From positions 1,736,001 through 1,800,000 of the forward strand of contig NZ_CP081958.1 of the NCBI RefSeq assembly GCF_019823105.1: 64,000 nucleotides of DNA, written 5' to 3'. The number at the start of each line of letters is the position of its first letter. Positions within the stretch are counted from its first letter, which is position 1. Position numbers and translations under genes: made by a program. The notes under the pieces are model-generated. The model did no database searches. It saw only the letters and a program-made list of their open reading frames with translations, and was not told where the DNA came from. Below, one piece after another: positions 1-8,049 of the stretch. The stretch is from Halobaculum magnesiiphilum. GTDB lineage: Archaea; Halobacteriota; Halobacteria; Halobacteriales; Haloferacaceae.

Positions 1-2
1 CC

Positions 3-167
3 GTCATCCTCGCGGAGGGCGGCGGCACCTACACCATGCCCGTCGCCGTCGAGCGCTTCATCGGCCGGCGGCTCGGCCCCGCGACGGCGATGGGCACCGT
101 GTTGCTGGCGGTGACGGCCGCCTCCTTCGTCGTCATCGAGCGCGTCGGGGGTGAGTTCCGTGGGTGA
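3..167 (+). CDS. ABC transporter permease, C-terminal fragment
   Basis: The open frame enters from the left edge and ends at TGA 165-167. It encodes about 54 residues, including one hydrophobic segment (MGTVLLAVTAASFVVIE) and a short cytoplasmic tail. The sequence fits the last membrane helix of a binding-protein-dependent permease of the ThiP/FbpB/CysW type. The next gene, an ABC ATPase, starts at GTG 151 and overlaps the permease end by 17 bases, which indicates translational coupling within one importer operon. The substrate cannot be told from this fragment. The 5' part lies outside the window. Confidence 0.7.
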   Translation, partial: VILAEGGGTYTMPVAVERFIGRRLGPATAMGTVLLAVTAASFVVIERVGGEFRG

Positions 168-1440
168 AGCGCCCGAGCCGTCCGAGCGGTCCGAGCCGGC
201 GGACCCGTCAGAGCCGCGCGAGCGGTCCGATCCGGCGGTTCGACTGGAGAACCTCCGGGTCGAATACGGGTCGACCACCGCGCTCGACGGCATCGATCTG
301 GCGGTCGACGAGGGGGAGTTCTTCACGCTCGTCGGCCCCTCGGGATGCGGCAAAACCACCACACTGCGGTGTCTCGCGGGGTTCGAGGAGCCGACCGCCG
401 GGTCGGTTCACATCGGCGGCGAGTCGATGGCGGGGGTTCCACCCGAAGCGAGGGGGGTCGGCGTCGTGTTCCAGAGCTACGCGCTGTTCCCCCACATGAC
501 CGTCGGCGAGAACGTCGCCTACGGCCTCCGCTTCTCGGGGGCGCCGGAGGGGACGACGACGGACGAGCGCGTGACGGAGCTGCTGGAGCTAGTCGATCTG
601 TCGGGGTTCGCCGACCGCGACCCCGACACCCTCTCGGGGGGACAACAGCAGCGCGTGGCGCTGGCGCGGGCGCTGGCGCCCGAGCCGCGGCTGCTCCTGC
701 TCGACGAGCCGATGTCGGCGCTGGACGCCCGCCTGCGCGAGCGGCTCCGGGTGCAGGTGCGGGCGATCCAGCGCGAACTCGACATCACGACGGTGTACGT
801 CACCCACGACCAGGAGGAGGCGCTGTCGGTCTCCGACCGCGTCGCCGTGATCGACGACGGCGGGATCGAACAGATCGGCCCGCCCCGCGAGCTGTACGAC
901 GCGCCGGCGACGCGGTTCGTCGCGGAGTTCCTCGGCGACAACAACGTGTTCGCGGGGTCGGTCGGCGCGGCCGGCGGCGACCGCGCCCGCGACGCGGCGG
1001 CCGCCCGGGGGGACGGCGGCGACGGCTCCCTCCGCCTCCGCGTCGACGAGGGCGGGACGCTTCCGCTCCCGGCCGACGCCGTGGACGATGCCCGCGACGG
1101 CGACCGCCTCGTCGTCTGCGTACGTCCCGAACGGATCCGGGTCCGTGGCCAGCGCAACGACGACGACCGCGCCCGTGACGACGACCGCGGCCACGACAGC
1201 GACCGCAACGACCCCGAACCGGCGGCCGGCGGGGCACCGGACGGGGCGACCGATGCCGACACATGGCTGTCGGCGACCGTCGACGGGACCGAGTTCCTCG
1301 GGGACGCGACGCGGCTCCACTGCGACTGGGACGGGGGCGACGTGACCGCCCGGACCGACGGCCGGCGGTCGTTCGGGGTCGGCGAGGCGGTGACGCTGGG
1401 TGTCGACCCCGAGGACGTGCGCGTGGTCGAGCGGGAGTGA
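151..1440 (+). CDS. ABC importer ATP-binding protein with C-terminal TOBE-like region
   Basis: The 429-residue ATPase would power the permease whose end overlaps it. After an acidic N-terminus of about 30 residues come Walker A (GPSGCGKTT, 62-70), the signature LSGGQQQR (161-168), Walker B LLLLDEP (181-187), the D-loop SALD and an H-loop VTHD. The long tail carries a disordered Arg/Asp-rich insert and a TOBE-like module, as in spermidine, iron, thiamine or molybdate importers (CUT1/MalK-like). GTG 151 gives the overlap with the permease and puts conserved sequence directly after the acidic leader. An ATG at 164 lies in another frame. Substrate is unknown; thiamine or ferric iron are reasonable guesses only. 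Confidence 0.9.
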   Translation: MSSVGEAPEPSERSEPADPSEPRERSDPAVRLENLRVEYGSTTALDGIDLAVDEGEFFTLVGPSGCGKTTTLRCLAGFEEPTAGSVHIGGESMAGVPPEARGVGVVFQSYALFPHMTVGENVAYGLRFSGAPEGTTTDERVTELLELVDLSGFADRDPDTLSGGQQQRVALARALAPEPRLLLLDEPMSALDARLRERLRVQVRAIQRELDITTVYVTHDQEEALSVSDRVAVIDDGGIEQIGPPRELYDAPATRFVAEFLGDNNVFAGSVGAAGGDRARDAAAARGDGGDGSLRLRVDEGGTLPLPADAVDDARDGDRLVVCVRPERIRVRGQRNDDDRARDDDRGHDSDRNDPEPAAGGAPDGATDADTWLSATVDGTEFLGDATRLHCDWDGGDVTARTDGRRSFGVGEAVTLGVDPEDVRVVERE

Positions 1441-1526
1441 CCGGACGGGCATCGGCCGATCAGTCCGCCCGTCACGACGGCAGCGACTCACGTGGTTTTT
1501 CGGGGGTCCCGGAGTCACGGGTTCCC

Positions 1527-1805
1527 ATGAGCGAGACCCACGCGAGCGACGACGGGTGGGACAGGTCGATACGGGACCTGCTGCTCGTCTGGTTGGTCAC
1601 GGTCGTCTCGGCGGGCTTCCTGTTGCTCGCCGGCGTGCTCGAACCGCTCATGGTGCTGATCGTCGGCGGGAGCCTCCTCGGCGGGGTGTCGATCCTGCTG
1701 GGCCGCGGGCCGCTCACCGTCGACGAGTCGACCCTGGTAGCCGACGAGGACGGTCCCGATACTGGGAGCGGTAACGACGAGGGGAACGGTTCGTCCGACA
1801 AGTGA
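1527..1805 (+). CDS. Small conserved membrane protein
   Basis: This 92-residue protein has an acidic N-terminus (MSETHASDDGWD), two closely spaced hydrophobic segments at about residues 19-57, and a Ser/Gly/Asp-rich tail. It looks like a two-helix membrane protein with both ends on the same side. The frame is open far upstream, but ATG 1527 is chosen because acidic haloarchaeal composition begins exactly there. It follows the ABC ATPase by 86 bases on the same strand. I do not recognise a family and assign no function. Confidence 0.7.
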   Translation: MSETHASDDGWDRSIRDLLLVWLVTVVSAGFLLLAGVLEPLMVLIVGGSLLGGVSILLGRGPLTVDESTLVADEDGPDTGSGNDEGNGSSDK

Positions 1806-1823
1806 GTCGGCTGCGACGGCCGG

Positions 1824-2516
1824 TTACGGCGCCACGCCGACGGTGAGCAGCGTCCCGAGCTCGCGGTAGCGCTCGACCATCGCCTCGCGCGTGTCCCACG
1901 AGTCGGTGGGGAACTCCTCGGCCGGCGGGATGTCGGTCTCGCGGTCGGCGACGTTGTCCTGTTCGGCGACGTGGAGGCCGGCCTCCCGGAATGCGTCGCG
2001 GTACTGGGCGGCGTCCCAGCGGGTCATGTCGACGGAGATGGTGTCCTGCCAGCCGTGGCTGTGGACGTTCTCCTCGTAGTAGTTGACCGCGCAGTAGAAC
2101 GTCCCGCCGGGCTTCAGCACGCGCGCGACCTCCCGCAGCGTCTCGTCGGGGTCGTCGCTGTAGTAGAACGCCTCCATCGTGACCGCGTGATCCAGCGAGT
2201 CGTCCGCGAAGGGGAGGTGGCCGAAGTCGCCGACGACGAACCCCAGGTCGGCGGCCGGCGCCGCGTCGAGGGCGTACTCGCGGGCGTTGCGGGCCATCTC
2301 GGGGGCGCCGTCGAGCCCGTAGCCGCGGGTCATCCCCGTGGACTCGGCGAGCGCGCGCAGCGCGTAGCCGCTGCCGGTGCCCAGATCGAGCACGCGGTCG
2401 CCGTCCTCGACGGGCATCCGCGCGAGCACGTGTTTGGCGGTGTGCCAGTGACGCTCCTCCATCCCCCTGTCGCGGCCGTCCGCGGCCCAGGCGTCGAACT
2501 CGTCGCGAACGCTCAT
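1824..2516 (-). CDS. Class I SAM-dependent methyltransferase
   Basis: The 230-residue protein has the Rossmann methyltransferase motifs: motif I VLDLGTGSGYAL (about 42-53), an acidic ribose contact near GLDGAPEM, motif II DFGHLPFADDSLDHAVTME and the post-motif KPGGTF. It resembles the UbiE/COQ5-like Methyltransf_11 group, whose substrates range from quinones to small metabolites. Start ATG 2516 (MSVRDEFDAW) is chosen because the upstream extension is Pro/Ala-rich non-coding-like sequence and the divergent acetyltransferase begins 157 bases away. The substrate is not evident. Confidence 0.85.
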   Translation of the reverse strand: MSVRDEFDAWAADGRDRGMEERHWHTAKHVLARMPVEDGDRVLDLGTGSGYALRALAESTGMTRGYGLDGAPEMARNAREYALDAAPAADLGFVVGDFGHLPFADDSLDHAVTMEAFYYSDDPDETLREVARVLKPGGTFYCAVNYYEENVHSHGWQDTISVDMTRWDAAQYRDAFREAGLHVAEQDNVADRETDIPPAEEFPTDSWDTREAMVERYRELGTLLTVGVAP

Positions 2517-2672
2517 GCCCGCGGGTTCGCTCCCCGGACCTAATATCCCGCCGGTGTCGCTCGCGGCGGGACCGGGCAAGGCGGTCGAGGCAGGCGGGGC
2601 GGGTGGGGCGGGCGGGGTGAGGCTGTCGACGCGGGGTGAGGCTTTAGGGTGGACGCGGGCCAATCGGGGGGT

Positions 2673-3101
2673 ATGCACGTCCGGGACGCGGTGGAGGCGG
2701 ACGCCGAGGCGCTGGCGGCGATCGCCGACGCTCCGTCGGATGCGATGCGGGGACTCGTCCACGACCGGACGGTTCGCGTCGCCGTCGAGGAGGAGGCTGC
2801 GACCGACCCGAACGAGGACGTCGACGCCGACCCGGCCGACCTCCTGGGGTTCGTCAGCTTCGACGTCCGCGCCGACACCGTCCACGTCACGCAGTTCGGG
2901 GGGACGCGCGAGGCGGCCGAGCGGCTGCTCGCCGAGCCCCTGCGATTCGCCGCCGGCGAGGGGATGGCCGTCGAACTGCTCGTGGTCGAGGGCGAGGACG
3001 ACCTCCGCACGGCCGCCGAGCGGGCCGGGTTCGAGGCGGACGGCCCGGGACCCCGCTTCGAGGGGAAGGCGACGACGCGATACCGCGTGGAGGAGGCATA
3101 G
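2673..3101 (+). CDS. GNAT-family N-acetyltransferase
   Basis: The 142-residue protein starts MHVRDAVEADAEAL, a typical GNAT opening in which the first strand is followed by an acidic helix. It continues through the expected strand order (LLGFVSFDV, VELLVVEG) to a C-terminal RAGFEADGP motif, the usual GNAT tail (neighbour helix plus Gly-Phe). The acetyl-CoA P-loop is degenerate, so activity is uncertain. ATG 2673 leaves 156 bases to the divergent methyltransferase, and the sequence upstream of it is not acidic. Confidence 0.75.
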   Translation: MHVRDAVEADAEALAAIADAPSDAMRGLVHDRTVRVAVEEEAATDPNEDVDADPADLLGFVSFDVRADTVHVTQFGGTREAAERLLAEPLRFAAGEGMAVELLVVEGEDDLRTAAERAGFEADGPGPRFEGKATTRYRVEEA

Positions 3102-3171
3102 CGGGGCGACGCGTCGCCGTCCGTGCCTGAGTCGGGCGTCAGCGCGTGCACGTCACCCCGACGGCAAGTGT

Positions 3172-3198
3172 GACGCCCCATGGCTTCGGGTGGAACCG
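3172..3198 (-). promoter_or_regulatory. ORB-like box downstream of polB
   Basis: Read on the minus strand, the site has the core TTCCACCCGAAG followed after a short gap by the G-string GGGG. This is the layout of an archaeal origin recognition box. It lies in the short gap between the acetyltransferase and the polB stop. The bases after GAA deviate from consensus (GCC rather than ACG), so it is a weaker match than the boxes at 4516 and 8622. Confidence 0.4.
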
Positions 3199-3236
3199 AT
3201 GGCCCGGGAGAGACGTGAGTCGGGCGCCGGTGCGCC

Positions 3237-4850
3237 TCAAACGAACTTCCGGACCATCATGTCCAGCGTGTCCAGATCGAGGATCGGCGCGTGGGCCACG
3301 TCGGGGTCGATGTTGACGGACTTCTGGAAGTCGGTCTGGGCCTGCCAGCAGCCGGAGTTGACCGCGAGGACGTTGTGGTACTTGCCCCACCCGAGCTTGT
3401 GGACGTGGCCGGTGTGGAACACGTCCGGCACCTCGTCGATGACGAGGTAGTCGCGCTCCTCGGGTGCGACGCGGGTCTTCCCGCCGAACTGCGGGGCGAC
3501 GTGGCGTTTCTTGAGGAGCTGGTACATCGCCTTGTGCGGCTCGTCGTAGCTGGCTTTCTCCTCGGGCAACTCGGCGATCACCTCGTCGAGGGAGACGCCG
3601 TGATACATCAGGACCGAGACGCCCTCCACGTCGACCACCGCGGGGTTGCTCACGATCTGGGGGTCGTGCGCGCTCATGATCCCGCGAAGCTCCTCGTCGA
3701 ACCCCGGCTGCGGCTCGGCGAGGCGAACCGCGTCGTGGTTCCCGGGGATCATCACGATCTCCATGTCGCCGGGGACCTCCTTCAGGTGCTCCGAGAACGT
3801 CTCGTACTGGTCGTAGATGTCGACGATGTCGAGCTCCTCGTCCTGGTTCGGGTAGACGCCGACGCCCTCGACCATGTCGCCGGCGATGAGCAGGTACTCG
3901 ACGGTCTCGGCCTCCTCGGTGTGGAGCCAGTCGGCGAACCGGCCCCACGCGTCCGCGAGGAACTCCTGGGAGCCGACGTGCACGTCCGAGATGAGCGCCG
4001 CCTGCACGTGACGGTCGGCGGTGCTCGGCCGGTACGTCCGGGGAACGTCTGGGAAGTGGATCGCGTCGACGAAGACGATGCCCGCGTCGTCCGCGAGCGT
4101 TCCCGAGACCGCGATACACTCGTCCATGAGCAGTTCGTCCACCAGGTCCGCGATGTCGCGGTCCTTCATCACGAGACACGGGAACGTCCCGGTGGTGTCC
4201 TCCAACTCGACGAGCCAGTGGCCCGACGCGGTCGATCTGATGTCGTTGACGAGACCGATCAGCTCCACGTCGGCGCCGCCGCCCATCGCCTCGATGGAGT
4301 CGGCGGGGCGGTGATTGACGCGGCCCCGAAGCTGTCCCGAGAGCCGCTCGTAGCGGTCGCGGAACACGCCGACGAACTCGTCGTACGCGCCCGTCCCGGT
4401 CGACGCCCCGGTCATGTCGTTCGCGACGACGGGCGGGTTCGGGGAGCGAGCGCCGGCTCCGGTCCCCTTCGTTTCGTCTGGATCCGTCTCGGCGTCCTGG
4501 TGCGGTTCTCTGGCGGGGGTTCCACTCGAAACGGAGGGGTCTTCTCGTGCGGGGTCGTCCGTCGTCGCCGAGGAGGCAGTGTCGGTCGCAGTTGAGCCGG
4601 TGTCGGTCGACGGGGGCGACCGATTCGCGCCGTCGACCTGTTTGGGATCCGGAACCGGCTCGGCTTCGAGCGCCTCCCGGACGTGGTCCGTGGTGAGGAC
4701 GAGCGCGTCCTCGGGTGCGGCCTCGATGGCCGACTCGAGGGCGAGCTCGGGCGACGACGACTCGGCGATGAGGGTGACGGCCTCCCGCTCGGCGTTGTAC
4801 CCGCGGCGGGCGAGCGCCTGCACGACTCGGGAGGACGTCTCCAGCGGCAC
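3237..4850 (-). CDS. polB: DNA polymerase II (family D) small subunit, DP1
   Basis: DP1 is the exonuclease/accessory subunit of the archaeal replicative polymerase D and pairs with the large subunit DP2. The 537-residue protein has an N-terminal helical domain, a low-complexity acidic linker (about 75-150), an OB-fold region, and the calcineurin-like phosphoesterase core: SDVHVGS (288-294), GDM (324-326), GNHD (370-373), MYHG (about 415-418) and GHVH (481-484). All metal ligands appear intact, so 3'-5' exonuclease activity is expected. GTG 4850 is chosen because an AT-rich CTATCCTTTTG element sits about 27 nt upstream, fitting a leaderless transcript. It shares the orc1-sec11-polB order seen at the main haloarchaeal origin. 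An ORB-like box lies within its linker-coding DNA. Confidence 0.95.
   Translation of the reverse strand: MPLETSSRVVQALARRGYNAEREAVTLIAESSSPELALESAIEAAPEDALVLTTDHVREALEAEPVPDPKQVDGANRSPPSTDTGSTATDTASSATTDDPAREDPSVSSGTPAREPHQDAETDPDETKGTGAGARSPNPPVVANDMTGASTGTGAYDEFVGVFRDRYERLSGQLRGRVNHRPADSIEAMGGGADVELIGLVNDIRSTASGHWLVELEDTTGTFPCLVMKDRDIADLVDELLMDECIAVSGTLADDAGIVFVDAIHFPDVPRTYRPSTADRHVQAALISDVHVGSQEFLADAWGRFADWLHTEEAETVEYLLIAGDMVEGVGVYPNQDEELDIVDIYDQYETFSEHLKEVPGDMEIVMIPGNHDAVRLAEPQPGFDEELRGIMSAHDPQIVSNPAVVDVEGVSVLMYHGVSLDEVIAELPEEKASYDEPHKAMYQLLKKRHVAPQFGGKTRVAPEERDYLVIDEVPDVFHTGHVHKLGWGKYHNVLAVNSGCWQAQTDFQKSVNIDPDVAHAPILDLDTLDMMVRKFV
4516..4541 (+). promoter_or_regulatory. ORB-like box inside polB coding sequence
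   Basis: GTTCCACTCGAAACGGAGGG followed by GT matches the archaeal ORB layout closely: inverted-repeat core TTCCA...GAAAC, then the GGAGGGGT string. It falls in the DNA coding for the low-complexity linker of DP1, where the protein tolerates almost any residues. Orc1/Cdc6 binding is inferred from the motif alone. Confidence 0.6.
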
Positions 4851-4977
4851 GACCGACGGTCCGCCGGGCGCGGGCAAAAGGATAGCGGAGGGCGACCGCG
4901 GCCGACCGTACCGATGCGCTCCGGCGTGCGAGAACCTAACAGAAGCTTCAACACCGGTCGCCGGGTTCGGTTGAGTA

Positions 4978-5820
4978 ATGAGCGACGAGGGGCGGTCGCC
5001 CGACGACCCGCTGTCACGGTTCCTCCACGCGGAGACGGGCGCGGCGGTGTTCGTCCGCGAGGTGCTCACGTCGGTGCTCGCAGTCGCGCTGATCGGACTC
5101 CTGTTGTTCGCCGTCTCGGGCGTCTGGCCCCCGATGGTCGCCGTCGAGTCCGGGAGCATGGAACCGCACATGGAGCGCGGCGACCTCGTGTTCATCACGG
5201 AACCCGACCGGTTCTCTCCCGAGTTCGCACACGGCGACACCGGGATCGTCACCTACGAGACCGGCGCCTCGGAGGGCTACGGTACCTTCGGCGAGCCGGG
5301 ATCCGTGATCGTGTATCACCCGCCCGGGTCCGGCGGCTCGCCGATCATTCACCGGGCGCGGCTGCACGTCGAGGAGGGGGAAAACTGGGTCGACCGCGCG
5401 AACCCCGACTACCTCCCCGCGACCTCGTGTGAGGGAATTTCCGCCTGTCCGGCCCCGTACGACGGGTTCATCACGAAAGGCGACGCCAACGCCGAGTACG
5501 ACCAGGTGAGCGGCATCGCCCCCGTCGTGAAATCCGAGTGGATCCACGGCGTCGCGCGCGTTCGCGTCCCGTATCTCGGGTACGTTCGGCTCGTCTTCTC
5601 CGAGGCGATACTCGTGCAGTCGAACGGGGCGGGAGACGGACTGGTGAGCGCATCCGACTCCGGTGGCGACGCTTCCGAACCCAGTGGCGAGGGTGCCGGC
5701 GCGGTCGAGCCGCCGACGGCCGAGTCGAACACGACGCCGACGGCCGAACCGACCATGACCGTGCAGGCGACTCCGGTCACCGGTTCGACCGGGGGGACGC
5801 CGACCGCCATGCCCGCATAG
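4978..5820 (+). CDS. sec11: Signal peptidase I, archaeal S26 type
   Basis: The 280-residue membrane protease would cleave signal peptides of Sec-exported proteins on the outer membrane face. One N-terminal helix (about 27-52) precedes the catalytic-serine motif VESGSMEPHMERGDLVFI. The second conserved region is IHRARLHVEEG, where archaeal and ER enzymes use His in place of the bacterial Lys. Next come the FITKGDANAEYDQ box and a second hydrophobic stretch near VPYLGYVRLVF. A Thr/Pro/Ser-rich tail of about 60 residues ends the protein. It is divergent from polB and convergent with orc1, the arrangement found beside oriC1 in Haloferax. Confidence 0.93.
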   Translation: MSDEGRSPDDPLSRFLHAETGAAVFVREVLTSVLAVALIGLLLFAVSGVWPPMVAVESGSMEPHMERGDLVFITEPDRFSPEFAHGDTGIVTYETGASEGYGTFGEPGSVIVYHPPGSGGSPIIHRARLHVEEGENWVDRANPDYLPATSCEGISACPAPYDGFITKGDANAEYDQVSGIAPVVKSEWIHGVARVRVPYLGYVRLVFSEAILVQSNGAGDGLVSASDSGGDASEPSGEGAGAVEPPTAESNTTPTAEPTMTVQATPVTGSTGGTPTAMPA

Positions 5821-5908
5821 GGAGCGGCACCATCGCTCGCCAGCGACGGTCCGTGGATCGAAACCGGATCCTGACCGGGACCAACCCAGGAACCCGGAAG
5901 AAGAGTAG

Positions 5909-5926
5909 TGTTTCGTGTGGAGTCGA
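5909..5926 (-). promoter_or_regulatory. ORB-core-like half of an inverted pair, sec11-orc1 gap
   Basis: On the minus strand this reads CGACTCCACACGAAAC, the core of an ORB without a clear G-string. It faces the opposite way to the fuller box at 5961-5984, about 35 bp away. Together they form a small inverted pair between the 3' ends of sec11 and orc1. Confidence 0.35.
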
Positions 5927-5960
5927 TACTGGATCCGGAATACCGTACTGGAGACAGATA

Positions 5961-5984
5961 TCGGAGTCGAAATGAAGGGGTGTC
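5961..5984 (+). promoter_or_regulatory. ORB-like box downstream of orc1
   Basis: The sequence GGAGTCGAAATGAAGGGGTG resembles an ORB: core GTCGAAA, then GAAGGGGT. It is intergenic, about 80 bp beyond the orc1 stop. The left half of the core is GGAGT rather than TTCCA, so it may be a mini-ORB. Confidence 0.45.
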
Positions 5985-6065
5985 AACCGAGGGATCGATT
6001 CCAGGTCGGGTCGAGTCGGGTTGGGTCGACCGGCGGGCGTGCGGGGGTGGTGAGCCGGGAACCGC

Positions 6066-8015
6066 TCAGTTGTCGAATCGGGCCTGAACGAACGGCTGGA
6101 CGTCCTCGATGTCGCCGAGGCGGGAGTCCGACAGCAGGACCGCCTCGGTCTCGTCGATGGGGACCGACAGGGAGATCTCCTTGGTCCGGCCGTAGCGACC
6201 CTTCGAGACGACGACGGCGTTGACGATCCCCAGCATGTCGAGTTCGGAGATGAGGTCGGTGACGCGACGCTGGGTGAGCACGTCGGCGTCGATCTCCTCA
6301 CAGAGCCGCTTGTAGATGTTGAACACCTCGCCGGTGTTGACATTGTGGACGCCGTTCTGCTCCAGCAGGATGATCGAAAAGAGGACGATCTTGCTTTGGG
6401 TCGGGAGCGTCCGAACGACCTCGACGACGCGGTCCAACTCGATCTTGTCCTGCGCCTGCCGGACGTGCGCCTCCTCGACGAGGTCGGCCTGCGAGCGCTC
6501 GGCGAGTTCGCCCGCGGTGCGCAGCAGGTCGAGCGCCCGCCGAGCGTCGCCGTGTTCCTGCGCGGCGAAGGCGGCACACAGCGGGATCACGTCCTCGGTG
6601 AGCGCGTCGCCCTTGAACGCGATGTCGGAACGGTGCTGGAGAATGTCCCGTAGCTGGTTCGCGTCGTACGGCGGGAAGACGATCTCCTCCTCGCCGAGGC
6701 TCGACTTGACGCGGGGGTCGAGGAAGTCGGTGAACTTCAGGTCGTTCGAGATCCCCATGATGGAGATCCGGGAGTTCTCCAGTTCGGAGTTCATCCGCGA
6801 GAGGTTGTACAGCGTGTCGTCGCCGGACTTCTCGACGAGTTTGTCGATCTCGTCGAGCATGATGACGACGACGCGCTCGTGATAGTCGACGGCGTCGAAG
6901 AACGTCGAGTAGACGCGGTCGGTCGGCCATCCGGTCATCGGCACCTCCTCCATCTCCTCGCGGTCGGACTCGAGGTCGGCGATGCGGTCGTCGACATCGG
7001 AGACCGAGGCGAACTCGGTCCCGTCGAGCGCGCTGTCGTCGTCGGTAGCCGCGGAGCGAAGGTCGCGAAGGTCGTCGAGCTGGTCGTCGATGACCGTCTC
7101 GTTCTTCTCGATGAACTTGTTCGCGAGCTGCGCGAGCACGCGGTACTGGGTGTCGGTCACCTCGCAGTTGATGTACTCGACCTCGCAGGGAACGTCGTAC
7201 TTCTGACTGGTCGATTCGAGTTCCTGTGAGACGAACTTCGCCGAGGCCGTCTTTCCCGTCCCCGTTTTCCCGTAGATGAGGATGTTCGACGGCGTCTCCC
7301 CGCGCAACGCGGACACGAGGATCGTCGCCATCTTGTTGATCTGGTCCTTCCGGTGAGGGAGCTCGTGGGGCGTGTAGGAGGGGCGAAGCACCTCCTTGTT
7401 CTCGAAGATCGGCTCGCCCGAGAGGAGGTCGTCGAACAGCCCGGTGCTGGCTTCGTCGTCCTCGTCCGACAGCACCTCGTCGACGTCGAGATCCACGTCC
7501 GTTCGCGACCGCGACCCGGACCCGAAGTTGAACGACGTTCCGTCCGCGCCGACATCCGCGTCGCCGTCGGTGTCCCGGCCGGTGTTGTAGTCGCCGTGGT
7601 CGGCGTCATCGCCGTCGTCGTGGTCGGCCGCGTCGCCGTCGGCCGCGTCGCGGGCGTCGTCGGTATGGTCGGTTTCGTCGCTACGGTCGTAGCCGGCGTC
7701 GTTGTCCCCGTTGTGGCCTCCCTTCCCGTTCTCGCCATCGTCCGCGACGGACGTTCCGGTCGGCGTGGAATCCGGTTCCACCCCGGATCCTCGTTCTGTC
7801 TCGCGGACAGATTCTGATTCGACTTCCGGTTCGGATTCGGATTCGGGTTCGGAACGAGGCTTCGGATCGGAGCCGGCGCTACCGCTCTCCGTGTCGGACG
7901 GCCGCCCGTCACTTCGGGTGGAGTCGTCGTTCTCGTCGGAGTGCGTCGTCGCATCCGACCGGTCGTCGGTACCGTCGTCGTTCGGGCTGTGTTCCGGCTC
8001 TTCGTCCCGTGTCAT
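6066..8015 (-). CDS. orc1: Orc1/Cdc6 replication initiator
   Basis: This AAA+ ATPase binds origin recognition boxes and loads MCM. From Met 8015 it has 649 residues. About 190 acidic Ser/Asp/Glu/Gly-rich residues come first, then LFDDLLSGEPIF and the AAA+ core: Walker A GKTGTGKT (249-256), Walker B VVIMLDEID, and sensor I in SIMGISNDLKF. Next are sensor II/lid motifs near HGDARRALDLLRTAG and a C-terminal winged helix (QRRVTDLISELDMLG). Related Orc1 proteins are usually about 400-560 residues, so the leader is long. Other in-frame starts are 8054 and 8141. The 8015 start is preferred because the acidic composition begins there and the 8026-8049 ORB then lies in the leader. A T6AAC stretch near 8166 would instead fit a leaderless start at 8141. 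Confidence 0.93.
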   Translation of the reverse strand: MTRDEEPEHSPNDDGTDDRSDATTHSDENDDSTRSDGRPSDTESGSAGSDPKPRSEPESESEPEVESESVRETERGSGVEPDSTPTGTSVADDGENGKGGHNGDNDAGYDRSDETDHTDDARDAADGDAADHDDGDDADHGDYNTGRDTDGDADVGADGTSFNFGSGSRSRTDVDLDVDEVLSDEDDEASTGLFDDLLSGEPIFENKEVLRPSYTPHELPHRKDQINKMATILVSALRGETPSNILIYGKTGTGKTASAKFVSQELESTSQKYDVPCEVEYINCEVTDTQYRVLAQLANKFIEKNETVIDDQLDDLRDLRSAATDDDSALDGTEFASVSDVDDRIADLESDREEMEEVPMTGWPTDRVYSTFFDAVDYHERVVVIMLDEIDKLVEKSGDDTLYNLSRMNSELENSRISIMGISNDLKFTDFLDPRVKSSLGEEEIVFPPYDANQLRDILQHRSDIAFKGDALTEDVIPLCAAFAAQEHGDARRALDLLRTAGELAERSQADLVEEAHVRQAQDKIELDRVVEVVRTLPTQSKIVLFSIILLEQNGVHNVNTGEVFNIYKRLCEEIDADVLTQRRVTDLISELDMLGIVNAVVVSKGRYGRTKEISLSVPIDETEAVLLSDSRLGDIEDVQPFVQARFDN

Positions 8016-8025
8016 CCGTTCGTTG

Positions 8026-8049
8026 AACCCCTTTGTTTCGACTGGAACA
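8026..8049 (-). promoter_or_regulatory. ORB at the orc1 5' end
   Basis: On the minus strand: TGTTCCAGTCGAAACAAAGG followed by GGTT. This is a near-consensus ORB (TTCCA...GAAAC...AAGGGGT). It lies 11 bp before the preferred orc1 start, or just inside the gene if translation begins at 8054. The position suggests the initiator represses or senses its own expression; that is inference. Confidence 0.7.

Noticed and set aside
436-460. ORB-like sequence GGTTCCACCCGAAGCGAGGG in the ABC ATPase
   Set aside because: It encodes the conserved GVPPEARGVGVVFQ segment of the ATPase, so protein constraint explains it, and it lies far from the origin.
519-1475. Long minus-strand open frames across the ABC ATPase
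   Set aside because: Arg/Ser/Pro-rich translation without acidic bias; a shadow caused by high G+C.
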